A DNA stretch of 64,000 nucleotides from Uranotaenia lowii (lineage: Eukaryota; Arthropoda; Insecta; Diptera; Culicidae): assembly GCF_029784155.1 (NCBI RefSeq), contig NC_073691.1, forward strand, positions 123,690,714 through 123,754,713, in the 5' to 3' direction. The notes beneath the pieces are model-generated. The model was not told the origin of the DNA. It saw nothing but the letters and a program-made list of their open reading frames with translations, and did no database searches. Below are positions 11,847 to 21,900 of this stretch, piece after piece (the first letter of the stretch is position 1; every line of letters begins with the position of its first letter). A program made the position numbers and the translations under genes.

Positions 11847-11857
11847 GTTGGGCGCCA
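11847..11857 (-). promoter_or_regulatory. Primer binding site, tRNA-Lys type
   Basis: On the minus strand TGGCGCCCAAC stands 2 nt after the 5' LTR end. It is complementary to the 3' end of insect tRNA-Lys (established for gypsy-type elements, from memory), but the match ends after about 11 nt. The stretch 11607-11846 between it and gag is the leader and shows nothing else. Confidence 0.7.
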
Positions 11858-11859
11858 TT

Positions 11860-13480
11860 TATTATGGGAGGCTTTACTACTGGGGACGAAGCCACCAGAT
11901 AAAGCTGATAAAAATTCGCAAACATAAATAAAGCAACATCAATAGTGGTTGCATAATTTTGGATGACCCATTTTATTATTTCCCCCCCATAAAAACAATA
12001 ATTTAAAGCGACTTACGTGCTGTGTTGCTTCGTTGACTTTGCTGGCCTCGATGTTTGAATAGTAGCGACGATCGTTTCATGCTCTCGATTCCGGAATCCT
12101 GCTCCCACGATGGTTCCGAAAATTCAACAGCACACCCTGAGGGTGCTTGACGCGCACAGTGGGATCCACCCAACAACACTGCGCTTTCTGCAACCTGTCG
12201 GCTTAAATGCCGCACCGTTTCCTTAAGAACGACAACAATCGCGCACTCACTCTCCTTTCCAGCTGCTGTTACTTTTAGGCTTGGCACAACCCCCTGTGGG
12301 TGCACTCCGGAGGCCCAAAGCAGCATCCGCAATCCTCCACTGTCTTCGCTAGAGAATCTTCGCTGTCTCCGTTCGCTCGAACAACTCCGACAATGTCGTG
12401 TCGGCTCACTCCGACAATCGTGATCGAAGTCCAAATTCTTCTTAAATCGTGGCTGAACCGCAATAATTCCCCGCTGTCGACTGGTCATCAACACCCAAAG
12501 GAATGCCGAGCCGAGATGGCCACACTGGCGCACTTCCGAAATGAAACTTTTTCCGCTGACCGTCGAGAAGGCAGTGAAATTTCTCGTTTCTTGATAGCGC
12601 TCTCCTACCGCCGATGTGCAAAGAAGAAAGCAAAGAGCTGACACGTGCATCAAATTCGGAAGCGTACCGAGGAACCAGTGGCTTCGACTAATTTTCACAA
12701 TCGCGCGGCACCTTCGGCCAAAGACACCACAATGAAACAGCTTAATCGTCCCGGCAAAATAAATGAGCCTTCCGTAGAGGTAAGCCACCCGTATAAAAAA
12801 AAGGGTCCTGAAGAGGATGAAATTTTCCAATCAGGAAGTTATCTTATTAGAATCCTAATTTGCTACTCACGTTTGACCCCTTTCCTCTGGCTTTGCTGGT
12901 GCTTTGGCAAACTGGCCTCTGATTACCCGCTTTCTGGGTGTGTTTTCCGGCAGTGGGCGTATAATTGCCGGCTTCTTTAACACCGCCAGGAATCACGTGT
13001 CCACGAGTTTCCTCCAAGCCGTTTAATTCGGCCCCTTTTCTCCGCACTTTCGAGTGCTAGCAGCACCGGATTCTCGTCGCTCAGTGGTGGAGCGAAATCT
13101 GTTTTGCGGGAACAATGGTTGGGTTGATGAAAACGAATATTTTGCACGGGATCTCGCTTACCTTCAGCGTTTTGATGCACGCGAAAATTGCTGCGGCTTC
13201 CTCCACCACTTTGCACGACTTTTTCCCCGGAAGTGTTGTGCTTGACAGCCGAAGTGTAGCCAACATTCAAGCGCAAACTTTTCCCGGGTCACGAATATTT
13301 GCGGTGCGATTTCTTTATGTATTTGTTTGTTTATTTCACGCCAGGCAGGGGTGTGCTAAACGCATTCCAATCTTGGTTGCACGCTTTAAATTGTTTATGG
13401 GGAAATGGGTAAATTATAAATTGTTTGCGACTTCGCTCCAATATCGTATCCGAAAATAATCAAAAATATTAAATGTAACA
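11860..13480 (-). repeat. 5' LTR of the Gypsy element
   Basis: It is the near-identical partner of 2677-4295 and would carry the promoter. In element sense it contains several splice-donor-like sites, for example AAG|GTAAGC at about 13158, AAC|GTGAGT at about 12870 and CAC|GTAAGT at 12016-12011, and an acceptor-like aaaacag before 13103. Minus ORFs of 275 codons (12003-12830) and about 99 codons (12977-13276) are open. I do not recognise their products; they may be chance frames in an unusually long, GC-richer LTR. Confidence 0.9.
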
Positions 13481-13818
13481 AATTCCTAAAAATGAAAAAT
13501 CAAAATGGTAAAAATTGAGAAACAATGTGTACATCATGTTGCAGTGCGACATTATAGATCAAAGGTTATTTTAAGATCATAAGAGCTTATTTCGTGGTGC
13601 ACAAAAATTATAATATTTTCGTAACTTGAGAACCAAGCTAGTTTTTTTTAAATATCTCTGTAAAGATGATAAGGAGATTCCTTTTTTTGTGAAAAATTAA
13701 TACTATAGGAAGTACGAAACAAATCCTCATGAAAATTTATTTAAGAAAATACGTACTTTCGTAGAAAAGCGTAGTGCTCATTATGCCCTGGGTGCTCGTT
13801 ATGCCCCCATCTCCCCTA

Positions 13819-14475
13819 TATGCATGCATATGTAGTTTTTCGCTTGTTTGCTAAAATTTTAGCAAAAAATAATTACTAAATCAATTGCTAACTTTCTAGC
13901 TGGTCAAATTTGAGCAAAATTTTGCTGAATTTCGGCCTCAAAAATTTTGTGTGTACACACAAAACTTTCGGGGCTCCATTTAGTAAAATTTCGCTGTTAC
14001 TTCCGTTAGCAAAGATATTGTTTTAATGTTGAGTTAGCAAAAAGCTCAATTTACTTGATTTTAGTAATAAAAAAGGTCATTTTACTTGATTTCAGTAAAA
14101 CGAAGGTTTTACTAAAACTGGCGCCGCGCCAGTTGGGAGAAAAGTAAAAAGCTGTTGCAATTAAGTGTGGTTCCGGATGTTCGTTGCTGATGGTTCTTGT
14201 GGTGGCCAACTCCACGACGAATTGGTAGCTGAATCGACATCGGATGCTTACAGGTAAGGTCCTATCTTAAAGTGTTCAGATTCTCCAATTTTTTAAATTT
14301 CTGATTAAGTGTGTTTGTTTTTTTTTTCTACCAGGTTAAAACTGCAACATGGAACTCGCAACAGTCCGTGAATAAAAAAGGACCACATCTGGAATTGCAA
14401 CAAGTTGCATCCGGCAAACACCCTGGTGCTTTCTTTGACGAAGGTGGCATGGCATTTCGCTCGCTAATAGGTGCG
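13819..14475 (+). mobile_element. Element W, AT-rich repeat-bearing segment with a spliced micro-ORF
   Basis: Right after the G element, 13840-14110 is rich in inverted short motifs (GCTAAAATTTTAGC, GAGCAAAATTTTGCT, TTTAGTAAAA, TTTACTAAA), like the motif-rich arms of short DNA transposons. A hairpin-like ACTGGCGCCGCGCCAGT stands at about 14118-14134. The GC-richer part 14160-14470 reads as a small two-exon gene. The matching right arm is not seen, so the element is half or has been cut. Single copy in this window. Confidence 0.4.
14177..14371 (+). CDS. Spliced 37-codon micro-ORF in element W
   Basis: Exon 1 is 14177-14253 (ATG, 77 nt), ending CAG|GTAAGG. The intron is 14254-14334 (81 bp), ending in a T-rich tract and ctaccag. 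Exon 2 is 14335-14371, ending TGA. The joined frame is 114 nt, giving 37 residues, starting MFVADGSCGG and ending HGTRNSP. I do not recognise it. Support is the good donor, long pyrimidine tract and maintained frame; a single copy gives no conservation test, so it may be chance. The same architecture recurs in elements M, Y and X. Confidence 0.3.
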
Positions 14476-14751
14476 TTCCCAGGATAGGAAAAGTGTGAAA
14501 AAAACATTAAAAAATGAGAAAAATAAATAACAAGTGAAAGAAATGTGTGTATTCTATTTAATATTCAAACATTCGCCTGATTCCAGTTCTCACTGAAACG
14601 TTGCGGTGTTCAGACGTGATTCCGATTCGATACGTTTTCCAACTGAATTTTTATTCTAAGCATTGTTCACTAACACGGACATCTAATTCGTGTGACTTTT
14701 TTCAGTCTCCTTTCCATTTGCGCTTCGTAGCAACGTAGTATTACGTCGCGA

Positions 14752-14964
14752 GTGATATCCCACCGACAAGATACCCCCATGTCGGTGGATGAAAATTCAC
14801 CATGGGGTGGCCAAACTGGCCCTCCAGGCCAAAACAACAGAAGATCGATGCCTGCCTGGATGGTTTCCGCGGGCGTTCACGGTGACGCCCAGTTTCTTAT
14901 CCTGAAACCAGTAGGCAACAGCAAGCTCCCGAACCCGTTTATTATCGCCAACCAGGGTTGGTAA
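14752..14964 (+). pseudogene. Fragment resembling a non-LTR retrotransposon ORF1
   Basis: The 70-codon frame ends in a stretch (FLILKPVGNSKLPNPF) that resembles the region of insect LINE ORF1 proteins with an NPF-type motif before the RNA-binding part. There is no zinc knuckle and the frame stops soon after. The following 14965-15274 is non-coding with loosely repeated ctgacgaagctc-like blocks. The call is weak; it could be an unrelated chance frame. Confidence 0.25.
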
Positions 14965-15274
14965 ATTTCGCCCGTCATGCTTGACCCGACTAGTTTTGTT
15001 TCATCAAACGACTGGCACTGTTCTCAATTGACGGAGCCTCACTACTCGCATGACGGATAAAGCACGACAACAATCAACAGTTCTCCATCATGCGACTGAC
15101 GAAGCTCCTACACATGGTCAAATTTCCCCTGAGTGTGACTGACAAAGCTCTTCACACTTCGATCGGCTGCAGACGGCAGGTACAACTAATCAAACGACTT
15201 GCTGGCAGAGAGCAACAATAGCAATAAAAAACCGAAAACGGGCTTGCTGGCAGAAGCAAAAATAATAATAAATC

Positions 15275-16381
15275 TGTATTTTTTTATTTGTATTTGTATC
15301 TTTATTTGTCTTTGAGCCAATGCTCTTAGAGACTGACCAGTTTTGTTTTACAAATTTGTTTGATTTCTATGGTACATTTCAAATTTCACATTTTTTATAA
15401 AAACATCAATTCTTGATGAATGGAAAAATATAATAATTGACAAAATAACTTAGTATGAGAGAGATCATGATTGTTGGACTAATAACTTTTGTTTTAACTG
15501 CTTTTTGAACACATTGTAACTAAGGAGTTTGAGATCTTCTTCCAATTGGTTGTACATGTTGATAGCTTTTCTCAGCGCCGAATTTTGACCAAATGTAGTA
15601 GTATTTATCCTTGCCGTTGAAAGATGATTTCGCCCACGGGTCATGTGTTGATGCCTGTCCGAACGCTTAGAACCGTATTTGTGTGGACCAATCCATGTTG
15701 AATTTGATGAATGTGTAGACATGCAGCATAACCGTACACATTCTCCAGGGTGAGAAGGTGATGATGATGAGTGTGAATGAACTGCGTCGATGTTCTACGG
15801 TGATGACCGAATAAGTTTTTGATAGCTTCATTTTGTATCACCATACCTGAGGCTCATAGATACGCTTTGTCGATCGTTGAATATCATGTACTTGTTTTTC
15901 TCGGCGTTGAGCGTTAGCTTGTGCTGGTTCATCCATCGGTGTAACGTTAGGAGATCTTCGTTAATATTATTTTGTAGCTGGTCATATGAATCACAGGCGT
16001 AGATAAGTACCATGTCATCAGCGAACATAAAAATGTTGCCGTGAAATAGTACATTTTTTAAATTGTTAATATAACAGTTGAATAACGTGGGTCCAAGAGT
16101 ACTTCCTTGTATGACACCGAAATCAACAGGCAATACGGAACTTTTCAATTCGTTTTCATTGACAAACTGTAGGCGGTCGCGAAGAAAACTTCGAAACCAT
16201 TGTAGTGAGCGCCCCTTGATACCAAGTTCGAAAAGATGTCTTAGCAAAATATTTCGGTCACACGTATCGAACGCTTTGCTAAGATCCAGGAATAACGCAG
16301 CTACCTTCTTCTTACTGTCACATTTTGTTTGGATATCCGTTACAACATCGAAAAGGGCTGTCTGAGTGCTAGAATTAGCTC
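15275..16381 (-). pseudogene. LINE reverse transcriptase, 3' part, interrupted
   Basis: On the minus strand the frame 16375-15828 gives the RT palm: LFLDLSKAFDT, then a QGSTLGPTLFNCYINNL block and FADDMVLIY (catalytic Asp pair). It is followed, after an apparent internal deletion and frame changes, by the C-terminal part typical of Jockey/CR1-type LINE ORF2 (frames 15641-15844 and 15465-15722). The minus-strand tail is AT-rich with aataaagatacaaatacaaat near 15290. The upstream part of the same RT lies at 25273-24962, on the other side of the BEL element, so this is one LINE split by an insertion. It is also damaged in its own right. Confidence 0.8.
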
Positions 16382-17021
16382 TGTTACCGCACCTGGCAAC
16401 CCTGAAGCTGCTACCGTCTAATCGATGATGATGATCATCGCAACGTCATCATTAATAATCCGTGCAAATCAAAACAAATACCGATATACGCGACTTCCGC
16501 TGCTTAAGTTTGTAATTCGCTAGGGTCGACAAAGTTTTCGACAATTCAGTCCGTTCATTTCCTTCTTTGCCGTGCTCAAGTAGAGAAGCCAAGTATCTTA
16601 GTATAGATAGTATCTAGTAGTGAATTAGTGCTCAGCACATGTAACTACCAACATATGAAATGTAGAGGATCGGTGCTTATAATCAGGTTTAGTATCCCGT
16701 AGATACATTCAGATACGCGTCAAATCGTTAGGCCACAACTAGCAGTTTAACACATCGGTTTACTTCGAAAGGTAACTTACAAATTCGAAAAATTTGTGTA
16801 ATGCTTATTAACCTTGTGAAACACTTCATTAAATTAGCACCACGTTAGGAGCACAAAATCATCTGAAATAATCGAGGCAAATACTGCAAATCGGCACTAA
16901 ATAGTAAGTCGAACTGAATTCACTATGTAGAGCAAACAAACCTAACCTAAATTATAATTGCAGCTTTGAAGCTGATAAATAAATCTGCTACAAATTAGCG
17001 TCGAGTTTAATCGCCTCAACA
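16382..17021 (+). repeat. 5' LTR of the BEL/Pao element
   Basis: 640 bp, starting TGTTAC and ending CAACA, matching 24322-24961 almost base for base. The 40-nt start also codes the end of the polyprotein frame in the 3' copy. Confidence 0.93.
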
Positions 17022-17054
17022 ATCTTCAAAGTATTTATCGAAAAACACCAAAGG

Positions 17055-18011
17055 ATGTCTTCGGTAAATAAGCTCAAACCCGGAAAAGGTGCCCTGGCTA
17101 AAAAGAAGCGTATAAACCAAAACTGCCAAGCATGTGACCTAAACGATACTTACGACAATATGGTCCAATGTGATCGATGTCAGACATGGTGGCATCTTGT
17201 GTGCGCGGGTGTCAACGAGTCGATCGAAGATCGAGATTGGATCTGCCCGAAGTGCCGTGAAGTCGCAAACAGTTGCCGATCAGGATCTCGTTCAAGTTCC
17301 GCGCTCCAGCGTCTCAAAGATCGTCAGGACCTTGAACGGCAACGTGTCGATATCGAATTGAGCAAACAATTTCTTGAGGAACAGAACGCGCTGATCAATG
17401 CCGAAGAGTTCCAAAGTTTTCGAACCCAAGGCAGCATGGCTGCAGCTGAAAAACGTACTCAACAGTGGGTCGATAGTATTCACAGCGACGATGGTGCTGT
17501 GGGAGGAGCACCCAGAGCTACAACCACACCGATTAAAGAATCGCTCCGCTTCCCTTCAAATCGTGAGCTCGAGGAACATAACCTGCAAATGGCCCATCGT
17601 CAAGGCAAGGCCGTCATGGGGAATCAGTTAGCCGAATTCCAACGACAGCTGAAGCAGTGTCAAGAAATGCTTGCAATACTTTCACCAGAGGAACCCAACG
17701 CCGAATCAACAAGGATGATTCCGTCAAGTAAGCACAACGGAAGGTGTACCGGTGCCATTCCCAAGACGGTTACCATAGCAAGGGAGGCGATCAATCGTCC
17801 GAGTGAATCAGCCCCAAAGGAATCGTTGACTGGAAATCATAAACAAGCTGATATACATCTCACCGTTCAGACAGGCTCTGCGCCTTCAGGTAAGTGTCAA
17901 GCCTTTGAAACTAAAAATTACTTTGCCCAAAATATTCGCCCCACAATCAATACACCCATAGAAGAGGTTGCAAAAATCCAATGCCTATTTAGCATATCTC
18001 TGTGCCGATAA
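17055..18011 (+). CDS. BEL/Pao N-terminal Gag part with PHD finger
   Basis: The 318-codon frame starts with ATG 34 nt after the LTR. Residues 24-67 form a C4HC3 PHD zinc finger (C24, C27, C39, C42, H47, C50, C64, C67) with the WW at 45-46 usual before the His. Residues about 84-125 are charged and helix-forming (probable coiled coil), followed by a Ser/Pro-rich tail. PHD fingers read histone tail marks in cellular proteins; in BEL elements of mosquitoes they occur at the Gag N-terminus, where a role in chromatin or assembly is inferred. It is in the same frame as the downstream gag-pol, so it was probably one polyprotein. A CAG|GTAAGT donor-like site lies at 17890. Confidence 0.85.
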   Translation: MSSVNKLKPGKGALAKKKRINQNCQACDLNDTYDNMVQCDRCQTWWHLVCAGVNESIEDRDWICPKCREVANSCRSGSRSSSALQRLKDRQDLERQRVDIELSKQFLEEQNALINAEEFQSFRTQGSMAAAEKRTQQWVDSIHSDDGAVGGAPRATTTPIKESLRFPSNRELEEHNLQMAHRQGKAVMGNQLAEFQRQLKQCQEMLAILSPEEPNAESTRMIPSSKHNGRCTGAIPKTVTIAREAINRPSESAPKESLTGNHKQADIHLTVQTGSAPSGKCQAFETKNYFAQNIRPTINTPIEEVAKIQCLFSISLCR

Positions 18012-18977
18012 TGCGCTGAAATGTGCACTGTGCCGAAAACGGTATGTTTGAAAAACCGTAACTGGCATAAGGACTCGGCTCCCAACCAAAATGATGACCA
18101 CTACATTCAAGCGAAACAAGAAAAACCTATTCCTATTGGATAATTCATCCCAGAAACAAAAAAAATAAAAATTAAAACCACAGCGCCGTAGTGAGAATCG
18201 AACTCAAATTACCAATCATAGCGTCTTGCCAGACCGGCATTTTAACCAGTGTACTATTCAAGCTTCATACAGGATGAGGGATATTTGTCATAGGCTTTCT
18301 GTCACCGATCAATCGAAAAAAACGCACAACGGCGGCTTCCCGGCGTTTGGCCTTCTTTCAATGCATTCCTTTGTCTTTCGATGGAAACGGGAAAGGGAAC
18401 GGGAAACCCATTGAATGAGAACTGTGCTTTGCTTACTGCCTGCTATTACATACACACGCTACATATACACAGCTGCCAAAGCCGGGCAGCTTGTTTTGTT
18501 ATGGAAACGGGAAAGGGAACGGGAGTGAAGGAAACGGGAAACCCATTGAATGAGAACTGTGTTTGCTTACCGCCTGCTATTACATACACACGCTACATAT
18601 ACACAGCTGCTAAAGCCGGGCAGCTTGGCCGGTGCGTGGTTGCTTGCCGGTAAATTGAAGGAATGTTTTTTTTGTTGCTTTTACTGCATACACGCACAGC
18701 TTGGCCGTGGTTTGCCGGTGCCAGTGGATTGAATTAGAAGGATATTTTTGTTGTTGCTTTTGCTACATTCACACGCACAGTGCTCGGTTCGCTGGCTGCC
18801 TGGTGTTGGCCGGTATTTATTTCTATCCTTCTTCGTCTTGTGATGCGATAGGGAGGGACGTACAAACGTTTTTATTTTGTTTCTTTCAGACATACGCAAT
18901 TCGGTTAACTTGGGAGATTAATGCCAGTGGGAGCAAATCGAATCAGCACCGGTCGCGTTATCTTCTTGTACCAATGA
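18012..18977 (+). other. Non-coding interruption in the BEL polyprotein, with internal duplications
   Basis: Between two open frames in the same phase, about 970 bp is closed. It contains a minus-strand tRNA-like segment (18175-18264), a tandem duplication of about 120 bp (18381-18488 and 18501-18626, each with GAAACGGGAAAGGGAACGGG and tacacacgctacatatacac), and a looser pair (about 18640-18715 and 18716-18800). A GTAAGT at 17890 and a tttctttcag at 18881-18889 could bound an intron, but joining them does not restore the frame. An inserted element is equally possible. Confidence 0.6.
18175..18264 (-). repeat. tRNA-derived SINE-like segment
   Basis: The minus strand reads AATAGTACACTGGTTAAAAT (A-box-like) and, about 35 nt on, GAGTTCGATTCTC (B box, 18205-18193), then a T-rich stretch (18180-18150). 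The spacing matches a tRNA core. It is too degenerate for a working tRNA. Confidence 0.5.
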
Positions 18978-21900
18978 TGCTATGTAATTGACTACACGCC
19001 ATTGGCACAGAGGCTGAATTTTGGGTGTAAATATAATGAAACTGGGAAGCTGCGTCACGAATTCGCGCACCCGTCATATGCCCCTTCTCATCCAAAATTT
19101 ATTGAAGCCCGGACCCTCTACCAACCGGAAGCTCAGTCTGCACCTTTTTCGCAACCGGCTACCGCGAATCTAAGGGGGGTTTCCAATACTTTGCGTCATC
19201 CAGGCACGCTTTTTCAGCCTCAACAATCTACGCCAATGAATGAAGCGATTACCTTGCCCAAGCTTACGTCGTCCGAGGCAATCCAGCCATTGGCGTCATT
19301 ACCCTTTGAAAATGAACATATTATAAACAAATTACCCACATGTCATTCAAAAATACCGCTGTCAAATCCTCGTACGGAAACAAACCAAGCTCATCTTAAT
19401 CAATTACTGGACCCGGTTACAAGTGAGTTCGTAAATCCTGTGTCCCTCTCGCCTCAACAGTTGGCGGCTCGGCAATCCTTCGCACGTGACCTGCCCGTCT
19501 TCACCGGTGATCCAGCAGAGTGGCCAATGTTCATCGCGAATTACGAGTACACAACTGCCGTGTGTGGGTTCACGAACGGAGAAAACATGCTGCGGTTACA
19601 ACGCTGTCTAAAAGGATATGCCCTGGAAAAAGTTCGAAACCGCATTGTCCTTCCTGCTGCAGTACCACAAGTAATTGAAGCTCTAAGACAACGATTCGGC
19701 CGCCCAAACATTCTAATAAATTCTCTTCTACAAATGGTGAGAACGATTCCAGTACAGAGATCGGACAAACTAGAAGGTCTGGTCGAGTATGGGGAAGCGG
19801 TTCAGGAGTTGTGCGACCACATCGAAGCTGCCAACGAACAAACCCATTTAGCCAACCCACAGCTGCTACAAGAATTAATTGCAAAACTGCCTACGGATTA
19901 CCAAATGCAGTGGGCTGCATATTCTCGAGAGCTGACGTATGTGGACTTACGATGCTTTGGAGACTTTATGAATATCGTCGCACAGGATGCCTCTCGCGTT
20001 ATCAGTTTCAATCCAAAGACCAAGAATGCGCTTCGAGATAGATCAAAATCTAAGGGTTTTATAAATCTACACAACGAAACTGGCGGAGAATCAGATCAAT
20101 CCGATTTGCACGAGCAACAAAGACAGAAAGCTAGAGAATGCGTTTTCTGCGGCAAAACTGGCCATCGTATGAGAGAATGTTTTAAATTTAAAGGCTTGTC
20201 GGTTGACGAAAGGTGGAACAAGGCTCGGGCACTTAAAGTGTGCTTCTCTTGCTTATGTAGTCACGGTAGACGCTCTTGCAGGAGTGCATCAATTTGCAAC
20301 ATCGACGGATGCGAACATCGACATCATCCTCTACTCCATGGCACAAAACCCGACCAAAACGCTACGTTACAGGTGGCAGAACACCATACCCATCGAACCA
20401 ACGAAGCAGCAACTATTTTTCGATTACTTCCTGTAACCGTTTATGGGCCAAAATGCGCTGTTGAAACGTACGCGTTTGTAGATGAAGGTTCCAGTCTGAC
20501 GTTAGTTGAAAACGATCTCGTGAATGAATTAGGACTTAGAGGTAGCCTACAACCGTTGTGCCTACAGTGGACTGGCAATACCAGCAGAATGGAGAAAGAA
20601 TCCCAAATAGTCAACATAGAAGTTTCCGGCGTAAAACAAAAAAAGCGATCTACGCTTACGAACGCTAGAACGGTCGCTTGCCTAAATCTTCCAATACAAA
20701 ACTTCGACGCAGAACATGCAATAGAGCACAGTGATCATCTACGTGGAATCCCTATCAATAGTTATCGCAACGCTAAACCTCGTTTGTTGATAGGAATCGA
20801 TAATCTACGACTGGCTGTCCCTCTCAAGGTCAAGGAAGGGGAAGGATCGAGTATCGTCGCAGTTAAAACGAGGCTAGGATGGTGTGTTTACGGGAAGTCT
20901 TCGCCAGAAACAACGGTTACATCCAGTTACCACGTCCGTGAAAGTTCAGCTGATTACAAACTACACGAGTTAGTCAAATTTTATTTCAATATCGACAACA
21001 TCGATTCCACAGTTACGAAACCCCTATCTAAACAGGAGGATCGAGCATTATCCATCCTCAGCCGGACTACCAAGCACACGGGACACCGCTTCGAAACTGG
21101 ACTGTTGTGGGCCGACGATGAGATAATACTTCCGGACTCCTTCAACATGGCTCATAGAAGGCTCGAATGCCTAGAGCGCAAAATGAATCGAAGCCCGAAG
21201 CTGAAGGAAAACCTGCACAAACAAATTGCGGAATATGTATCTAAAAAGTACGCACATAAAGCCACGCCTGAGGAGTTAAGCCTTGCGGATCCCAACCGGA
21301 TATGGTATCTGCCGCTAGGTGCCGTGATGAATCCCAAGAAGCCCGAAAAGATTCGTATCATATGGAATGCGGCGGCCGAGGTTTCCGGAGTATCTCTTAA
21401 TAAGAACCTTCTGAAGGGACCGGATCTACTTACCTCTCTCTCTAGCATTCTATTCCAATTTCGCTTATATCGATTCGCCGTCAGCTCAGATATACAGGAA
21501 ATGTTCCATCAAATCCAAATCCGCCCAGAAGATAGGAACTCACAGCGATTCCTGTGGCGATCAGACCCTTCGCTAAAGGCGGAAATCTACCTGATGGATG
21601 TGGCGACTTTCGGATCAACCTGCTCGCCAGCATCCGCGCAGTTCATAAAAAACTTGAATGCCGAGCAACACGCACCGAAATTCCCAGAGGCAGCAATATC
21701 AATTATCAACCGATATCACGTCGACGATTACTTTGAGAGTTTCGACGAAGAAAACGATGCAAAAAGAATCGCCGCAGATATCGTGACTATTCAAAAAAAT
21801 GCAGGGTTCACACTTCACAACTGACGATCCAACAGTATTGATGTACTAAACCATCTTCACGTACTGCCAAATTCAACGGAAAAAGAGCTAAAACTAATGG

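Larger units (their letters stand above)
2677..13480 (-). mobile_element. Ty3/Gypsy LTR retrotransposon, near complete
   Basis: The element is read on the minus strand: 5' LTR 13480-11860, primer binding site, gag, pol, a long untranslated stretch and 3' LTR 4295-2677. The LTRs are about 1.62 kb each, start TGTTACA on the minus strand, and differ at fewer than ten visible sites, so the insertion is young. The inferred target duplication is AATT, and the interrupted G element gives the empty site for comparison. The RT reads YLDD and the domain order is protease, RT, RNase H, integrase, which is the Gypsy order. One in-frame stop in gag may make this copy defective. No clear polypurine tract is seen before the 3' LTR. 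Confidence 0.92.
1983..13816 (-). mobile_element. G-family TIR element GB, split by the Gypsy insertion
   Basis: The left part (1983-2676) and right part (13481-13816) together make about 1030 bp that is the reverse complement of GA, end to end. TA flanks both ends (1981-1982 and 13817-13818). The break falls in the stretch matching GA 1120-1185 and is filled by the retrotransposon 2677-13480 with AATT on both sides (2673-2676 and 13481-13484). GB lies 136 bp from GA in inverted orientation, so the two copies form a large potential hairpin interrupted by the Gypsy element. Confidence 0.85.
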
